Shown one piece after another: positions 29,123-38,864 of a stretch of 64,000 nucleotides of DNA. Source of the stretch: Staphylococcus sp. NAM3COL9 (GTDB lineage Bacteria > Bacillota > Bacilli > Staphylococcales > Staphylococcaceae); assembly GCF_001431205.1 (NCBI RefSeq), contig NZ_LGPC01000011.1:310001-374000 (forward strand). The letters run 5' to 3'. The position numbers and the translations under genes are program-made. The notes beneath the pieces were generated by a model. It was not told the origin of the DNA. It was given only the letters and a program-made list of their open reading frames with translations, and did not search any database. How positions within the stretch are numbered: the stretch's first letter is position 1; each line of letters opens with the position of its first letter.

Positions 29123-29998
29123 ATGAAAGATAATGGGGATATTAAGTTTAAATTTGATTCTATTTCGTTACCTTTTGATGGAGAGTATGCAGCATGGCAT
29201 AGGATAAGTGATGGTCACGTTGGTAATGAATTACATTATCACGACCACTATGAAATATTCTTCTCACTGTCAGGCAACATGCTATATACCATTGAAGGTA
29301 GAAAATATCAGCTAGATGTAGGTTCTTTATTGCTTATTACACCATATGAGTTTCATCAATTAAATGAACAAATGGATGGACATGCCGAACGTATTGGATT
29401 AAGGTTTGATGCACATTTATTAGAATCTTTGTCTACAGACAAATGTGATTTAAGTGCATGCTTTGACACAAAAGCACCAAACTTTAAAAATTTACTGCAA
29501 TTGTCTGAATCACAAAAAAGAGAACTTTATTATTTACTTCAGGGATTAATTAATGAACAAAACAGTCAAAAGTTTGGGAAGCAATTAGCAGAAGAAGCAT
29601 TGCTCACCCAATTTTTTATACTTTTAAATAGAGTATTTATTGCTAATGAACAGGTATCAGCAATAGATGATCCGGAAGCTGAGTTAGTAAGACAAGTATT
29701 AGATTACATGGAGTTACATTACGCAGATCCTATTTCTTTAGAAGATCTTGAAAAGAAATTCTATGTAAGTCGCTATAAAATTACTCAGCTCTTTACTCGA
29801 CTTGTAGGTTACCCACCTTATCGTTATTTATTACGAAAACGATTGCAAAATGCGCAACGTATGTTGAAAAATGGAGAAAGTCCACAACAAGTTGCCAATC
29901 TATGTGGCTTTAGCGATTATTCTAACTTTTATCGGAAATTCAAAATGTCTTACGGATGTAGTCCACGTGATTATTACCAACGACATACCCAAAATTAA
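29123..29998 (+). CDS. AraC family transcriptional regulator with cupin sensor domain
   Basis: A 291-residue regulator. Residues about 25-100 form a cupin-like sugar-binding domain with HYHDHYEIFFSLSGN and the DVGSLLLITPYEFHQL block. Residues about 190-288 carry the AraC double helix-turn-helix (SLEDLEKKFYVSRYKITQLF and VANLCGFSDYSNFYRKFK). GTGGGAGG precedes the ATG. Divergence from the TIM-barrel gene suggests it activates the cluster in response to a sugar. A TATAAT at 29039-29044 may be its -10 box. Confidence 0.9.
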   Translation: MKDNGDIKFKFDSISLPFDGEYAAWHRISDGHVGNELHYHDHYEIFFSLSGNMLYTIEGRKYQLDVGSLLLITPYEFHQLNEQMDGHAERIGLRFDAHLLESLSTDKCDLSACFDTKAPNFKNLLQLSESQKRELYYLLQGLINEQNSQKFGKQLAEEALLTQFFILLNRVFIANEQVSAIDDPEAELVRQVLDYMELHYADPISLEDLEKKFYVSRYKITQLFTRLVGYPPYRYLLRKRLQNAQRMLKNGESPQQVANLCGFSDYSNFYRKFKMSYGCSPRDYYQRHTQN

Positions 29999-30017
29999 AA
30001 TGTTTATATAATAGAGC

Positions 30018-30067
30018 ATCCTCATCAAGAAGACGCACTAAATAAGAAGCGTCTTCTTGATGGGGAT
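30018..30067 (+). terminator. Terminator of the AraC-type gene
   Basis: A 19-base arm at 30018-30036 pairs with 30049-30067 (TCAAGAAGACGC against GCGTCTTCTTGA at the core). The T tail is weak. Confidence 0.8.
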
Positions 30068-30404
30068 CTTTAATGGAAAAACCAATCATGAAAAAAGTAC
30101 TTAACTTGATAAAAATGCACTTTATTATTTTGAAAATACAAAAATCAAGTTCTTACTCAATCAATATTTAGGTGTTGAAAATAATGATTTGAATGAGCAA
30201 AATTTTAATATAATAAGATAGTTATTGAAACAAAATAATGAGCAGTAGTCATTTGAATAAATAGAAAACCGTGGCTAATGTATATTTTAAACAAGAAATC
30301 TACTGTATTAAGTGGTATGTTCGAGTTGATTAATGATGTTGTAAGCATTGCTGTTAATGGGTTTATATCTTTTATAACAACGTCTCTACTACCTCCCCTC
30401 TTTC
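30068..30404. other. Gene-free stretch between the two regulators
   Basis: Only a 32-codon frame from 30073 (MEKPIMKKVLNLIKMHF) without a recognisable family; no conserved signal found. It may be decayed coding DNA but this cannot be shown. Confidence 0.3.
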
Positions 30405-30446
30405 AATAAACGTTATAACATGTATAATGACGTTATAACGTTTATT
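30405..30446 (+). promoter_or_regulatory. Palindromic operator/promoter of the XRE-cupin regulator
   Basis: AATAAACGTTATAAC (30405-30419) is repeated inverted and perfectly as GTTATAACGTTTATT (30432-30446). The 12-base spacer contains TATAAT (30423-30428), a likely -10 box, so a dimer bound to both arms would cover the promoter. It is 55 bases before the regulator's start codon, suggesting autoregulation. Confidence 0.75.
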
Positions 30447-30500
30447 GTCTTGAAATACATAATTCTTGCGTTAGATTGTAAAATAAAGGTGGAATGACCT

Positions 30501-31049
30501 ATGAAAGAAATTAATGATATTATTGCCGAAAATCTTAAGTTATTTAGAAAACAAAATGGTTATTCACTGGAACATTTATCCATTTTGACTGAAGTAAGTA
30601 AAACGATGCTTGGACAAATTGAACGTAAAGAATCTATTCCATCGATTACAATATTGTGGAAAATTTCTAACGGTTTAAAAGTTTCGTTCTCAGAACTTAC
30701 ACAAGAAAATATTGAAAACATTAAAAAAATATCTTTAAATGAGTTAAAGCCATTAACTTCAGAAGACAATAAATATAATGCATATCCATTTTTTAGGTTT
30801 GATATTGAGAAAAAGTTTGAGAGTCATATGGTTGTTATTGAGCCTGAAGGGCTTATGAAAGATTCACCTCATGGTTCTGGGTCTATAGAGTACATAACGG
30901 TTTATGAAGGTACACTAACGCTTAAATTGGATGGAGATACCTATATGGTCCATAAAGACGAATCTATCAAATTTAACGCTAATATGTTCCATTTTTACTC
31001 TAATGAAAATAATTCACAAGTTCGATTTAATATGATTGTGCATTATTAA
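30501..31049 (+). CDS. XRE-type regulator with C-terminal cupin domain
   Basis: A 182-residue regulator. Residues about 8-62 are a helix-turn-helix of the XRE type (YSLEHLSILTEVSKTMLGQIER). Residues about 105-182 form a small cupin (GSGSIEYITVYEGTLTLKLDG ... KFNANMFHFY). Such regulators bind an amino acid or polyamine and usually control an adjacent transporter or enzyme, but none is next to it here. AAAGGTGG precedes the ATG by 9 bases. The palindrome upstream is its probable target. Confidence 0.88.
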   Translation: MKEINDIIAENLKLFRKQNGYSLEHLSILTEVSKTMLGQIERKESIPSITILWKISNGLKVSFSELTQENIENIKKISLNELKPLTSEDNKYNAYPFFRFDIEKKFESHMVVIEPEGLMKDSPHGSGSIEYITVYEGTLTLKLDGDTYMVHKDESIKFNANMFHFYSNENNSQVRFNMIVHY

Positions 31050-31066
31050 TGCACAATCATTTATCT
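31032..31066 (+). terminator. Hairpin overlapping the XRE-cupin stop codon
   Basis: ATGATTGTGCAT and ATGCACAATCAT form a perfect 12-bp stem around TATTA, with the stop codon inside; TTATCTTT follows. The remaining gap to 31250 is AT-rich without a gene. Confidence 0.7.
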
Positions 31067-31249
31067 TTATCTTCAGAGACCATCTATGAATTAAATTAGA
31101 CTATACGTACCTATTACATATTCTCATCCCACACAAGGCTAGCTAAATAATTAAAATATAAAAAAGCGTATTAAGTTATCTAAAATCTACAATTTATACT
31201 TACATTTATTTTTATTAAATATAAGATGCTTTTTTACAATTTTTAAAAA

Positions 31250-31284
31250 ACATAAAAATACAACGACGTTAAACGCCGTTGTAT
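31250..31284 (-). terminator. Terminator of odhAB
   Basis: ATACAACG and CGTTGTAT flank an inner ACGTTAAACGC loop that can pair further; TTTTTATG follows on the minus strand, 30 bases after the odhB stop. Confidence 0.8.
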
Positions 31285-31314
31285 TGGGATTAATAAACTA
31301 TTTTGTGTTGTGGA

Positions 31315-32571
31315 TTATGATTCTAATAATAAATCTTCTGGATTTTCAATTAAATCTTTAATCATTTTTAAGAATCCTACTGCTTCTTTACCATCAATAA
31401 TTCTGTGATCATAGCTTAATGCAATGTACATCATTGGACGGTTTTCAATTGTATCTGTATCTACAGCAATTGGACGTGTAATGATTGAGTGCATACCTAA
31501 AATAGCAGCTTGGCTACCATTGATGATTGGCGTAGACATCATTGAACCAAAGATGCCGCCATTAGTAATTGTGAATGAACCATTTACCATATCGTCTAGA
31601 CCGAGTTTTTTATCACGTGCTTTTTTAGCTAAATTACCAATTTCTTCTTCGATTTCAGCAAAGTTTTTCTTGTCACAGTCTCTTACGAAAGGAACAAGTA
31701 AACCATCATCAGTAGACACTGCAACGCCGATATCATAGAATTGTTTAGTAATCATATCGTCGCCGTCTATCTCAGCATTCACACCCGGGAATTTTTTCAG
31801 TGCTGCAACAGCTGCTTTTGTGAAGAATGACATGAATCCAAGTTTAGTACCATCATGGTCTTTAATGAATTGTTCTTTTTTACGTTTACGTAAGTTCATT
31901 ACGTTCGTCATATCGATTTCATTAAATGTAGTTAACATAGCTGTATTATTAGAAACTTCTAATAATTTTTTAGCAGCTGTTTTCTTACGACGAGACATTT
32001 TTTCTCTAACTACTGGTTTTGATGGATTTTGTTGTGCCGGTTTTTTCGCTTCTTCTTTAGCGGCCGGTGTTACTTGATTTTGATTTTGACTTTGATCAAC
32101 GTGTTCTTTTCTTACAACATCATTCGATTGTGCTGCTACTTCAGATAAGTCGACACCTTTTTCACGAGCATATTTTCGTGCTGACGGTGTGGCATTAACA
32201 CGTTGTCCGTTATCCTGATTCTTTTCTTCTGATTTATCATTTTGCGTTTCAGATTTTAGTGGTTGAGCTTTTTCTGATGATGAATCGTTTTTAGCGTCAT
32301 CTTGTTTAGCTGGTGCTTCAGAAGATTTGTTTCCGCTACCTTCTCCAACGACAGCGATAGATTGACCTACTTCAACTGTATCGCCTTCGTTTGCAAGTAA
32401 TTCTTGAAGAACGCCTGCTTCTTCTGAGACAACTTCAACGTTTACTTTATCTGTTTCTAGTTCAACGATAGCTTCACCTTTATCTACGTTATCGCCTACT
32501 TGTTTTAACCATTCTGCAATGGTACCTTCTGTTATGGATTCTGCTAATTCTGGAACTTTTACCTCTGGCAT
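31315..32571 (-). CDS. odhB: Dihydrolipoyl succinyltransferase, E2 of 2-oxoglutarate dehydrogenase
   Basis: The 418-residue core of the 2-oxoglutarate dehydrogenase complex. The N-terminal lipoyl domain carries the lipoylated Lys42 in [10 protein letters not shown] Ser/Glu/Lys/Asn-rich linker follows, then a peripheral-subunit-binding domain ([19 protein letters not shown], about residues 125-145), another linker, and the acyltransferase domain with the catalytic [12 protein letters not shown] near residue 390. It is 13 bases downstream of odhA; the E3 subunit is encoded elsewhere. Confidence 0.97.
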   Translation of the reverse strand: MPEVKVPELAESITEGTIAEWLKQVGDNVDKGEAIVELETDKVNVEVVSEEAGVLQELLANEGDTVEVGQSIAVVGEGSGNKSSEAPAKQDDAKNDSSSEKAQPLKSETQNDKSEEKNQDNGQRVNATPSARKYAREKGVDLSEVAAQSNDVVRKEHVDQSQNQNQVTPAAKEEAKKPAQQNPSKPVVREKMSRRKKTAAKKLLEVSNNTAMLTTFNEIDMTNVMNLRKRKKEQFIKDHDGTKLGFMSFFTKAAVAALKKFPGVNAEIDGDDMITKQFYDIGVAVSTDDGLLVPFVRDCDKKNFAEIEEEIGNLAKKARDKKLGLDDMVNGSFTITNGGIFGSMMSTPIINGSQAAILGMHSIITRPIAVDTDTIENRPMMYIALSYDHRIIDGKEAVGFLKMIKDLIENPEDLLLES

Positions 32572-32584
32572 GCTTGACTTCCCC

Positions 32585-35386
32585 CTAGTTAATTTTTGTA
32601 CTTTGTTCGAGTATCATATTTTGAACGAGTTTGTGGATTTCACCATCACCTTCAGCTGGTGCCGAACGTTGTATACGACCATGATAACTTAAATCGTATC
32701 TATCTGTAGTTAATTCTTTTAGACATGGATAAACAAATGACCATGCACCTTGGTTTTTCGGTTCTTCTTGTACCCAAGCTACGTTTTCTAAATTCGGCAA
32801 TTCATTTAACAATGCTTCGATTTCAGTTACAGGGAATGGGTAAAGTCTTTCTACTGCAACAATTAATATAGAATCATTTGGATTTTTAGCCAAATATTCT
32901 TTTAAATCGATAAACATTTTTCCTGAAGCTAAAATAACTTTTCTTACAGCATCTTTTTGATGTTCTTCCGGTAAAATCGCTTCAAATTTGCCCGTAGTAA
33001 ATTTACTAATAGGATCTGCTACTGTTTTATTACGTAATAAGCTTTTCGGCGACATTACTACTAAAGGTCTCATAGATTCTGTGCCTAATGTAGCAGCTTG
33101 TGCGCGTAATAAATGGAAATAGTTACTTGAACTAGATAAATTAACGATTGTCGCATTATTTTCTCCTGCAAGTTGCAAGAATCTTTCTAAACGTGCAGAT
33201 GAATGTTCTGGTCCTTGTCCTTCAAATGAATGAGGTAACAATAATGTTAAAGCAGAACGTTCGCCCCACTTAGCTCTTGAACTAAATAAGAAGTTATCAA
33301 AAATCATTTGAGACATATTTGAAAAATCACCATATTGCGCTTCCCAAATTGTCATACATGATTTATTTTGAACGTTATAACCATATTCAAATCCAACTAC
33401 TGCAGCTTCTGATAATGGTGAATTACGTACTTCAAACGTTGCTTTTTGATTAGGTACATGATGTAATGGTGTATACTTCTCACCAGTCTCTGGGTCATGT
33501 AATACTGCGTGACGATGACTGAAAGTACCACGTTCGCTATCTTGTCCTGTTAAGCGTATTGGATTGCCATTTTGAGTGATTGTCGCAAAAGCTAATTGTT
33601 CTGCTTGAGCCCAGTCAACTAATCCATCCTCTTTTTCAAATGGCTCTCTACGTTTGTCTAATACTTTATTAAGTTTCTTCAATACATTGAAATTTGAAGG
33701 ATACGTAAGCATCGCGTCATTAATTTCTTTTAGATGTTCAAAGCTTAATTCTGTATCTTCGCTTTGAATTGGTTCTGCTAAATCATCTGGTTTTTGCATA
33801 TTTGGGTTATCCATTTTATCATTTTTATCAATTTTGTCATGAGATGCTCGTAATGATTTTTGTACTTCATCCATAATATTATTCATTTGATCTTCTGTAA
33901 TAATATTTTCATCTACGAGTTGTCTTCCGTATAAAAGTTCAACAGATTCATGTTTACGTATTTCATGATATTGTAGTGGGTTTGTGATTGATGGTTCATC
34001 CATCTCATTATGACCATATCGACGGTAACCAACTAAGTCAATAACGACATCTTTATGGAATTCTTTTCTGAAAGCCATAGCAATTTCAATTGCTTCAATT
34101 GTTGCTTCAACATTGTCTGCGTTAACATGCATAATTGGCACATCATATCCTTTAGCAACATCTGAAGAATATGTTGTAGAACGACCTTCTTCAGGTTCTG
34201 TTGTAAAGCCAATACGATTATTTGTAATAACGTGTAGTGTGCCGCCAGTAGAATAACCATCAAGGCTACCTAAGTTCATTGCTTCAAAGTTGATGCCTTG
34301 ACCAGGATAAGCTGCATCACCATGAATTAATATTGGCATAGATTTTTCAAATTCAGTTGTTACAGCACCAGGTTTATCTGTATTGTCTTGTGTTGCACGT
34401 GTTTTACCTAAAACAACAGGTGCTACGATTTCTAAATGACTTGGGTTATTAGCTAATGAAATACGTTGTTCACTACCGTATGAACGCGTCGTTTTCACGC
34501 CACCAAGGTGGTATTTAACATCACCAGACCAACCAGAAGTTAATTTTAAGCTTCCATCTTCTGGTAAAAACTTCATTGGATCTGTATGCATAAATTCAGA
34601 AATCATCATTTCATATGGCTTTTCTAAAACATGTGTGAGTACGTTTAATCTCCCACGGTGAGCCATACCAATTTGAATGTTTTGAATACCCTCGTCACTC
34701 GCAAGTTTTAAAGTTTGCTGTAACATTGGGACTAATGTATCTACACCTTCAATTGAAAAGCGCTTTGCACCTACAAAGTTTTTGTGTAAATATTTTTCAA
34801 AACCTTCAACATGGGCTAAATTTTTAAAAAGTTCTATTTTTTTATTATCATTTAAAGTTGCTTTGTATGGTGTTTCAATTCTGCGTTTTAACCATACACG
34901 TTCTCTATTGTTGTTGATATGCGTGTACTCAAAGGCGATTGGTCCTTTGTAACGTTTTTCCATACGTACAATAGCTTCATAAGCATTGTCATATATATCT
35001 TTGAAATGCTCTGATACAATACCTGCAGAAATAGATTCAAGTGTTTCTTTGTCTAAATTGAAATCTTCAAAGTTTAACTTTGGAACATTTTCTCTTACAG
35101 GTCTATTGACTGGATAAATATCTGCTAATAAATGCCCGTATTGGCGGATATTATCTATTAAGCGCATAACACGTTTGATTGTGCTATCTCCTTTAGTCAC
35201 ATTACTTTGACCTTCAGTATTTGTTACGATGTTAGCTTCACCGTTTTTAATAGTACTAAATAGGACTTGCAAATCTTCTGGGACTGAAGTCGGATCATTT
35301 AGATATACGTCATATAAATCTAAAACATATCCAAGATTTGCCCCGAAATTTACAGGAGCCTCGGAAACCTGTCTTTCGTTGCTCAT
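32585..35386 (-). CDS. odhA: 2-oxoglutarate dehydrogenase E1 component
   Basis: A 933-residue thiamine-diphosphate enzyme decarboxylating 2-oxoglutarate in the TCA cycle. Recognisable are [12 protein letters not shown] near residue 240, the diphosphate/Mg region [17 protein letters not shown] near 355, and the E1 C-terminal pyrimidine-domain motif [13 protein letters not shown] near 685. GGAGGG precedes the ATG. A cre-like box sits 22 bases upstream, consistent with glucose repression of the TCA cycle. Confidence 0.97.
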   Translation of the reverse strand: MSNERQVSEAPVNFGANLGYVLDLYDVYLNDPTSVPEDLQVLFSTIKNGEANIVTNTEGQSNVTKGDSTIKRVMRLIDNIRQYGHLLADIYPVNRPVRENVPKLNFEDFNLDKETLESISAGIVSEHFKDIYDNAYEAIVRMEKRYKGPIAFEYTHINNNRERVWLKRRIETPYKATLNDNKKIELFKNLAHVEGFEKYLHKNFVGAKRFSIEGVDTLVPMLQQTLKLASDEGIQNIQIGMAHRGRLNVLTHVLEKPYEMMISEFMHTDPMKFLPEDGSLKLTSGWSGDVKYHLGGVKTTRSYGSEQRISLANNPSHLEIVAPVVLGKTRATQDNTDKPGAVTTEFEKSMPILIHGDAAYPGQGINFEAMNLGSLDGYSTGGTLHVITNNRIGFTTEPEEGRSTTYSSDVAKGYDVPIMHVNADNVEATIEAIEIAMAFRKEFHKDVVIDLVGYRRYGHNEMDEPSITNPLQYHEIRKHESVELLYGRQLVDENIITEDQMNNIMDEVQKSLRASHDKIDKNDKMDNPNMQKPDDLAEPIQSEDTELSFEHLKEINDAMLTYPSNFNVLKKLNKVLDKRREPFEKEDGLVDWAQAEQLAFATITQNGNPIRLTGQDSERGTFSHRHAVLHDPETGEKYTPLHHVPNQKATFEVRNSPLSEAAVVGFEYGYNVQNKSCMTIWEAQYGDFSNMSQMIFDNFLFSSRAKWGERSALTLLLPHSFEGQGPEHSSARLERFLQLAGENNATIVNLSSSSNYFHLLRAQAATLGTESMRPLVVMSPKSLLRNKTVADPISKFTTGKFEAILPEEHQKDAVRKVILASGKMFIDLKEYLAKNPNDSILIVAVERLYPFPVTEIEALLNELPNLENVAWVQEEPKNQGAWSFVYPCLKELTTDRYDLSYHGRIQRSAPAEGDGEIHKLVQNMILEQSTKIN

Positions 35387-35407
35387 ATTACACCCTCCAC
35401 AAAATAG

Positions 35408-35421
35408 TTGAAACGCTTACA
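35408..35421 (-). promoter_or_regulatory. cre-like CcpA site upstream of odhA
   Basis: On the minus strand the sequence is TGTAAGCGTTTCAA, one mismatch from TGWAARCGYTWNCW. It lies 22 bases before the odhA start codon, just upstream of the ribosome binding site, where bound CcpA could block initiation or elongation. Confidence 0.65.
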
Positions 35422-35476
35422 AATCAATAATAGCATTAAACAGGCGCAAATTAAAGTACCAATAACCTACTTATAT

Positions 35477-35510
35477 GAAAAAACAGAACCTAAATTAAAT
35501 AGATTCTGTT
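35477..35510 (-). terminator. Terminator of arlRS
   Basis: AACAGAACC (35482-35490) and GATTCTGTT (35502-35510) form a stem with one mismatch, followed on the minus strand by a run of T, about 75 bases after the arlS stop. Confidence 0.75.
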
Positions 35511-35584
35511 ACTTTTGTAATACATATAATAATGTAACGCATATTTTGCTGAATTCAAACTTTTTAAATGCTAGATTTTACATG

Positions 35585-36940
35585 TTAAAAAGTGATTTTA
35601 AAAGTTGTATATTCACCTATCTCACTTTCAACTTGAATGGTGCCTTGATTCAATTCAATTATTTTTTTAGCAATAGATAGGCCAAGTCCATTTCCACCTA
35701 ATTTACGAGAACGTGATTTATCGACTCTATAGAAACGGTCAAAGATAAATTCAATGTCTTCTTTTGGAATACCAACCCCATGGTCTGTTATCTCAATAGA
35801 AATTTGTTTATTTCTAAGGTTGGTTTGAATATGAATATGTTTGTTATGCTGATCATATTTCATAGCATTATCTATGAAAATGATTAATATTTGCTCTAAT
35901 TGGTAACGGTTTATTTTAATATTAAGTGGTTTCGGATAAGCTTCAAATTCAAATTTATAGTCCTGATGTAATTGTTTTAAAGATTTTATACGAGCTGTGA
36001 TTTCCTGATTAATATCTACATTTTCGATTTCTCCATCTCGACTATTATTATTATCTTTAGTGAGTAAGAGGAGCTCTTCTACTAATTTCGTAATTCTCAT
36101 CATTTCTTCTAAGGAAATGTCTAATGATTCTTCGAGTATTGCTGCATCTTTTTTTCCCCAACGTTGAATTAAATTTAAGTGACCTTGGATAATTTGCAAT
36201 GGTGTACGTAATTCGTGAGAAGCGTCTTCCACAAATTGTCTTTGTTGATTAAAAGATTCTTCTAATTGGAACATCATTTCATTAAATGTAACGATTAAAT
36301 TATCTGTTTCTTCATAGTTTGTAGTTAACTCTACTTGTTCTTGGAAACCATCCCTACGTATTTGTTGCATTTTGTTAGACATTAATATCAATGGTTTTGT
36401 AATTTGTGATGAGAAAAAGTAACTTATAATCGCAGTGATAAAAGTTGCAATGATACCGAAAATAAGCGCAATAAAATATAGAGAGTTTACGAGTGTATTA
36501 TAGTCTTCTAATGAATGAACGATGACACTATACCCTTTGAAACTTTGAGAATCGATACGTTGTGTTATAGTCAGGTATTCTGTATTGTGATGGTTTTTAA
36601 TTGAAGCTTCATTAGCATCTTTAGTCGCAAAATTTGGTGTGTAACCTATCGTATCATCATTTGAAGTTTCCATTAATTTATTGCCGTGGTCACTGTAAAG
36701 TATCACTTTCTGAAAGTTACCTAAGGAAGCATTTAAATCTAAGGGTGTTATATCTTTAATTTGTTTAGTTTCAAAAAGGTTTACGATATCTGATGAACTC
36801 CGTTCTGCCTCAGCAAATTCATTGTGACGTAAACTATTGCTTAAGAAGAATATAATAATCAAACTAAAAATAAATATCGTTGAAAACGTTATTGTTGTTG
36901 TTATCATCATCCATTTTGTTTTTAATTTTCTTTGCTTCAT
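35585..36940 (-). CDS. arlS: Sensor histidine kinase ArlS
   Basis: The membrane sensor of the ArlRS two-component system, which controls autolysis, adhesion, capsule and virulence regulators in S. aureus. It has 451 residues: TM1 about 13-33, an extracellular loop, TM2 about 155-178, HAMP about 180-232, HisKA with the phospho-acceptor histidine in [11 protein letters not shown] near residue 241, and HATPase_c with NAMKYD, DHGVGIP and [13 protein letters not shown]. Its ATG overlaps the arlR stop by four bases. Confidence 0.97.
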   Translation of the reverse strand: MKQRKLKTKWMMITTTITFSTIFIFSLIIIFFLSNSLRHNEFAEAERSSSDIVNLFETKQIKDITPLDLNASLGNFQKVILYSDHGNKLMETSNDDTIGYTPNFATKDANEASIKNHHNTEYLTITQRIDSQSFKGYSVIVHSLEDYNTLVNSLYFIALIFGIIATFITAIISYFFSSQITKPLILMSNKMQQIRRDGFQEQVELTTNYEETDNLIVTFNEMMFQLEESFNQQRQFVEDASHELRTPLQIIQGHLNLIQRWGKKDAAILEESLDISLEEMMRITKLVEELLLLTKDNNNSRDGEIENVDINQEITARIKSLKQLHQDYKFEFEAYPKPLNIKINRYQLEQILIIFIDNAMKYDQHNKHIHIQTNLRNKQISIEITDHGVGIPKEDIEFIFDRFYRVDKSRSRKLGGNGLGLSIAKKIIELNQGTIQVESEIGEYTTFKITF

Positions 36941-37599
36941 TGTCTAACCACATAGCCAACGCCACGTACTGTTTCGATGTATTTATCTTTACCGTAGGGT
37001 TTGAGTTTGTTTCTTAAATAACGAATATAAACATCAACAACATTTGTTTCGACCTCAGTATCATATCCCCAAACTTCAGTGATAATTTGTTCTCTCTGCA
37101 AAACATGATTTTTATTAACAACAAGTAAATATAATAAGTCATATTCTGTTTTCGTTAAATCTAAGGATTCGCCTTCTATAGTGACTTTAAAAGCGTCTTT
37201 ATCTATAATGATACCCTTGATATCAATGATGTTTTTTTGTGGCTGTCTACGTAGCATAGCACGTATTCTAGCTAATAATTCTTCTATATCAAAGGGTTTA
37301 ACAATATAATCATCAGCACCATAATCTAAACCTGCGACTTTATCATAGGTATCACTTTTAGCAGTAATAATAATTATTGGCGTTGTTTGCTTTTGACGAA
37401 TTTGACGGCAAATCTCTAAGCCATTGATATTTGGCAACATCAAATCTAAAAGTATAAGATCATAGTTATTTGACAGTGCTTTTTCTAAACCAAAACGTCC
37501 ATCGTATTCTATATCTACAGAGTAATTTTCGTGTTCAAGTTCAAGTTCTATAAAGCGAGCAAGATTTTGTTCGTCTTCTACTATTAATATTTTTGTCAT
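36937..37599 (-). CDS. arlR: Response regulator ArlR
   Basis: An OmpR/PhoB-class response regulator of 220 residues. The receiver domain contains the phospho-acceptor Asp in [15 protein letters not shown] near residue 52 and Lys in [14 protein letters not shown] near 101; a winged-helix DNA-binding domain follows, ending [13 protein letters not shown]. The ATG at 37599 is preferred; the codon at 37608 lies within the Shine-Dalgarno GAGGTG. It forms an operon with arlS. Confidence 0.97.
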   Translation of the reverse strand: MTKILIVEDEQNLARFIELELEHENYSVDIEYDGRFGLEKALSNNYDLILLDLMLPNINGLEICRQIRQKQTTPIIIITAKSDTYDKVAGLDYGADDYIVKPFDIEELLARIRAMLRRQPQKNIIDIKGIIIDKDAFKVTIEGESLDLTKTEYDLLYLLVVNKNHVLQREQIITEVWGYDTEVETNVVDVYIRYLRNKLKPYGKDKYIETVRGVGYVVRQ

Positions 37600-37792
37600 A
37601 AGTTGCACCTCAAATTATATTTTAAATGAAAATACACAATGTAGGAAGTTATTACTAACAATTGTATAATAATTGTTGCTCATACACGAGATTTATTTAA
37701 CTAGTAAATCATACTAAATACCGTCGCGTTACATTTTGAAGGTTATTAAACTTTAACAAATATAAGAATATATAAAAATTTCTTGATTCTAA

Positions 37793-37845
37793 TTGACAAT
37801 AATTCTCATTGTTGTATAATGTAATTGAAAATGATTATCAATTCC
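37793..37845 (+). promoter_or_regulatory. Fur-regulated promoter
   Basis: A consensus promoter: TTGACA at 37793-37798, a 16-base spacer and TATAAT at 37815-37820. Two sequences resembling the 19-bp Fur box overlap it: 37795-37813 (14 of 19 matches, over the -35 and spacer) and 37827-37845 (15 of 19, with core AATGATTATCA, at the expected start point). It reads away from arlR into a gene-free region with a terminated transcript. Confidence 0.85.
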
Positions 37846-37994
37846 AAATATAAGACATTCCCCCCACACGAATTTCGATCTTATTGGATTGATCATTTTC
37901 AGAAATATCCCCTTTTATATGCCCGTAAAAGACTAACGTTGCGAGACAACGTGAATATAAAAACCGGTTTTACTTTGTAAAATCGGTTTTTATA
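37827..37994 (+). ncRNA. isrR: IsrR-like iron-sparing small RNA
   Basis: A non-coding transcript of about 165 nt between the Fur-controlled promoter and an intrinsic terminator. It has C-rich, unpaired-looking blocks (ATTCCCCCCACA at about 37853-37864 and ATCCCCTTTT at about 37907-37916), then an ACGTTG/CAACGT hairpin and a terminator stem AAAACCGGTTTTAC/GTAAAATCGGTTTT ending in T-rich sequence. In S. aureus the Fur-repressed sRNA IsrR lies between arlR and pgpB and uses C-rich regions to pair with Shine-Dalgarno sequences of mRNAs for iron-containing enzymes. The same position (arlR to a PAP2/PgpB-like gene), size and features make this its probable orthologue. Confidence 0.82.
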
Positions 37995-38056
37995 ATAAAT
38001 TTTGACACAAAAAGGCAACAAGATACGTTATATATCTAGTTGCTCAAAATGAGGAC

Positions 38057-38090
38057 GAGCCAAACGTTAATAATGATGTTTGGCTTGTTT
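38057..38090 (+). terminator. Second terminator downstream of the small RNA
   Basis: AGCCAAAC (38058-38065) and GTTTGGCT (38078-38085) form an 8-bp stem, followed by TGTTTGTT. It probably catches read-through from the IsrR-like RNA. Confidence 0.6.
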
Positions 38091-38135
38091 GTTGCGATTA
38101 AAAATTCAAGCAAAATATTTACAAAAATCATACAT

Positions 38136-38171
38136 AAAAAACTGCCGAAAAGTCAATGACTTTGTCGACAG
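38136..38171 (-). terminator. Terminator of the murG-PAP2 operon
   Basis: CTGTCGACAAAGTCA (minus strand) pairs with TGACTTTTCGGCAG with two mismatches and is followed by six T. It lies 63 bases after the PAP2 stop. A second inverted repeat (AGCCAGCT/AGCTGGCT) lies at 38175-38205. Confidence 0.75.
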
Positions 38172-38233
38172 CCTAGCCAGCTAAACACAACTTATATCTA
38201 GCTGGCTTGTTGTTTATAAATTATCAGTAAATA

Positions 38234-38848
38234 CTAAACTTGTAGTTTATGTCTTAAAATAAGCGTTGGTAATACCACACAAAATGCTCCACCAATAACA
38301 CCAGCAATGATATCAGTTGGATAGTGTACACCAAGGTATACACGAGAAGATGATATTAAAATGACAAATAATGCAGATAATCCTATCATAAATGCTCTGG
38401 ATTTGCCTTGTAGCACTCGATTAGCGATATACATTGTACTACCAAATAATGTGGCAGAGCCCATAGCATGACCACTTGGGAAACTAAATCCAGAAATATC
38501 AATGAGTCTTAGTAAAGTTGGGCGTTCTCTATCAAAGAGGTTTTTTAGCAAAGGATTTAAAGTGCCTGATAAACTCATTGCGATAGCAAAAAATAAAGCC
38601 TCAATATTTAATCGTTTTAGCATTAAATAAGCTATTAATAATAGTGATAAGCAGACCATTGCCCATACTTCACCAATCTTAGTTACGCCTAAGAAGAAGG
38701 TAGTCGTAATAAAACTTTCAGAAGAATAGATAAATTCGTATACTTCATTATCAATCCATTTTCCTAATCTAGATTCATGAAAGAATGCAATGATGCCAAA
38801 TATTAAAGTGAAAATGATTAGTAATGATATTCGTTTCCATCGACTCAT
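38234..38848 (-). CDS. PAP2-family lipid phosphatase (PgpB-like)
   Basis: A 204-residue integral membrane phosphatase with about six hydrophobic segments. The three PAP2 motifs are present: KNLFDRERP (KX6RP), SFPSGHAM (PSGH) and SRVYLGVHYPTD (SRX5H). Relatives dephosphorylate undecaprenyl diphosphate or phosphatidylglycerol phosphate, and the position directly after murG suggests undecaprenyl carrier recycling. A G-rich ribosome binding site precedes the ATG by 7 bases. Confidence 0.9.
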   Translation of the reverse strand: MSRWKRISLLIIFTLIFGIIAFFHESRLGKWIDNEVYEFIYSSESFITTTFFLGVTKIGEVWAMVCLSLLLIAYLMLKRLNIEALFFAIAMSLSGTLNPLLKNLFDRERPTLLRLIDISGFSFPSGHAMGSATLFGSTMYIANRVLQGKSRAFMIGLSALFVILISSSRVYLGVHYPTDIIAGVIGGAFCVVLPTLILRHKLQV

Positions 38849-38864
38849 TGCATATGCCCCCCCA

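Noticed and set aside
30073..30171. Short frame MEKPIMKKVLNLIKMHF... as a small peptide or toxin
   Set aside because: No ribosome binding site, no terminator pairing and no recognised peptide family.
34033..34263. Leucine-rich 76-codon frame inside odhA
   Set aside because: It is an alternative-frame shadow of odhA, without ribosome binding site; the composition is an artefact of the other frame.
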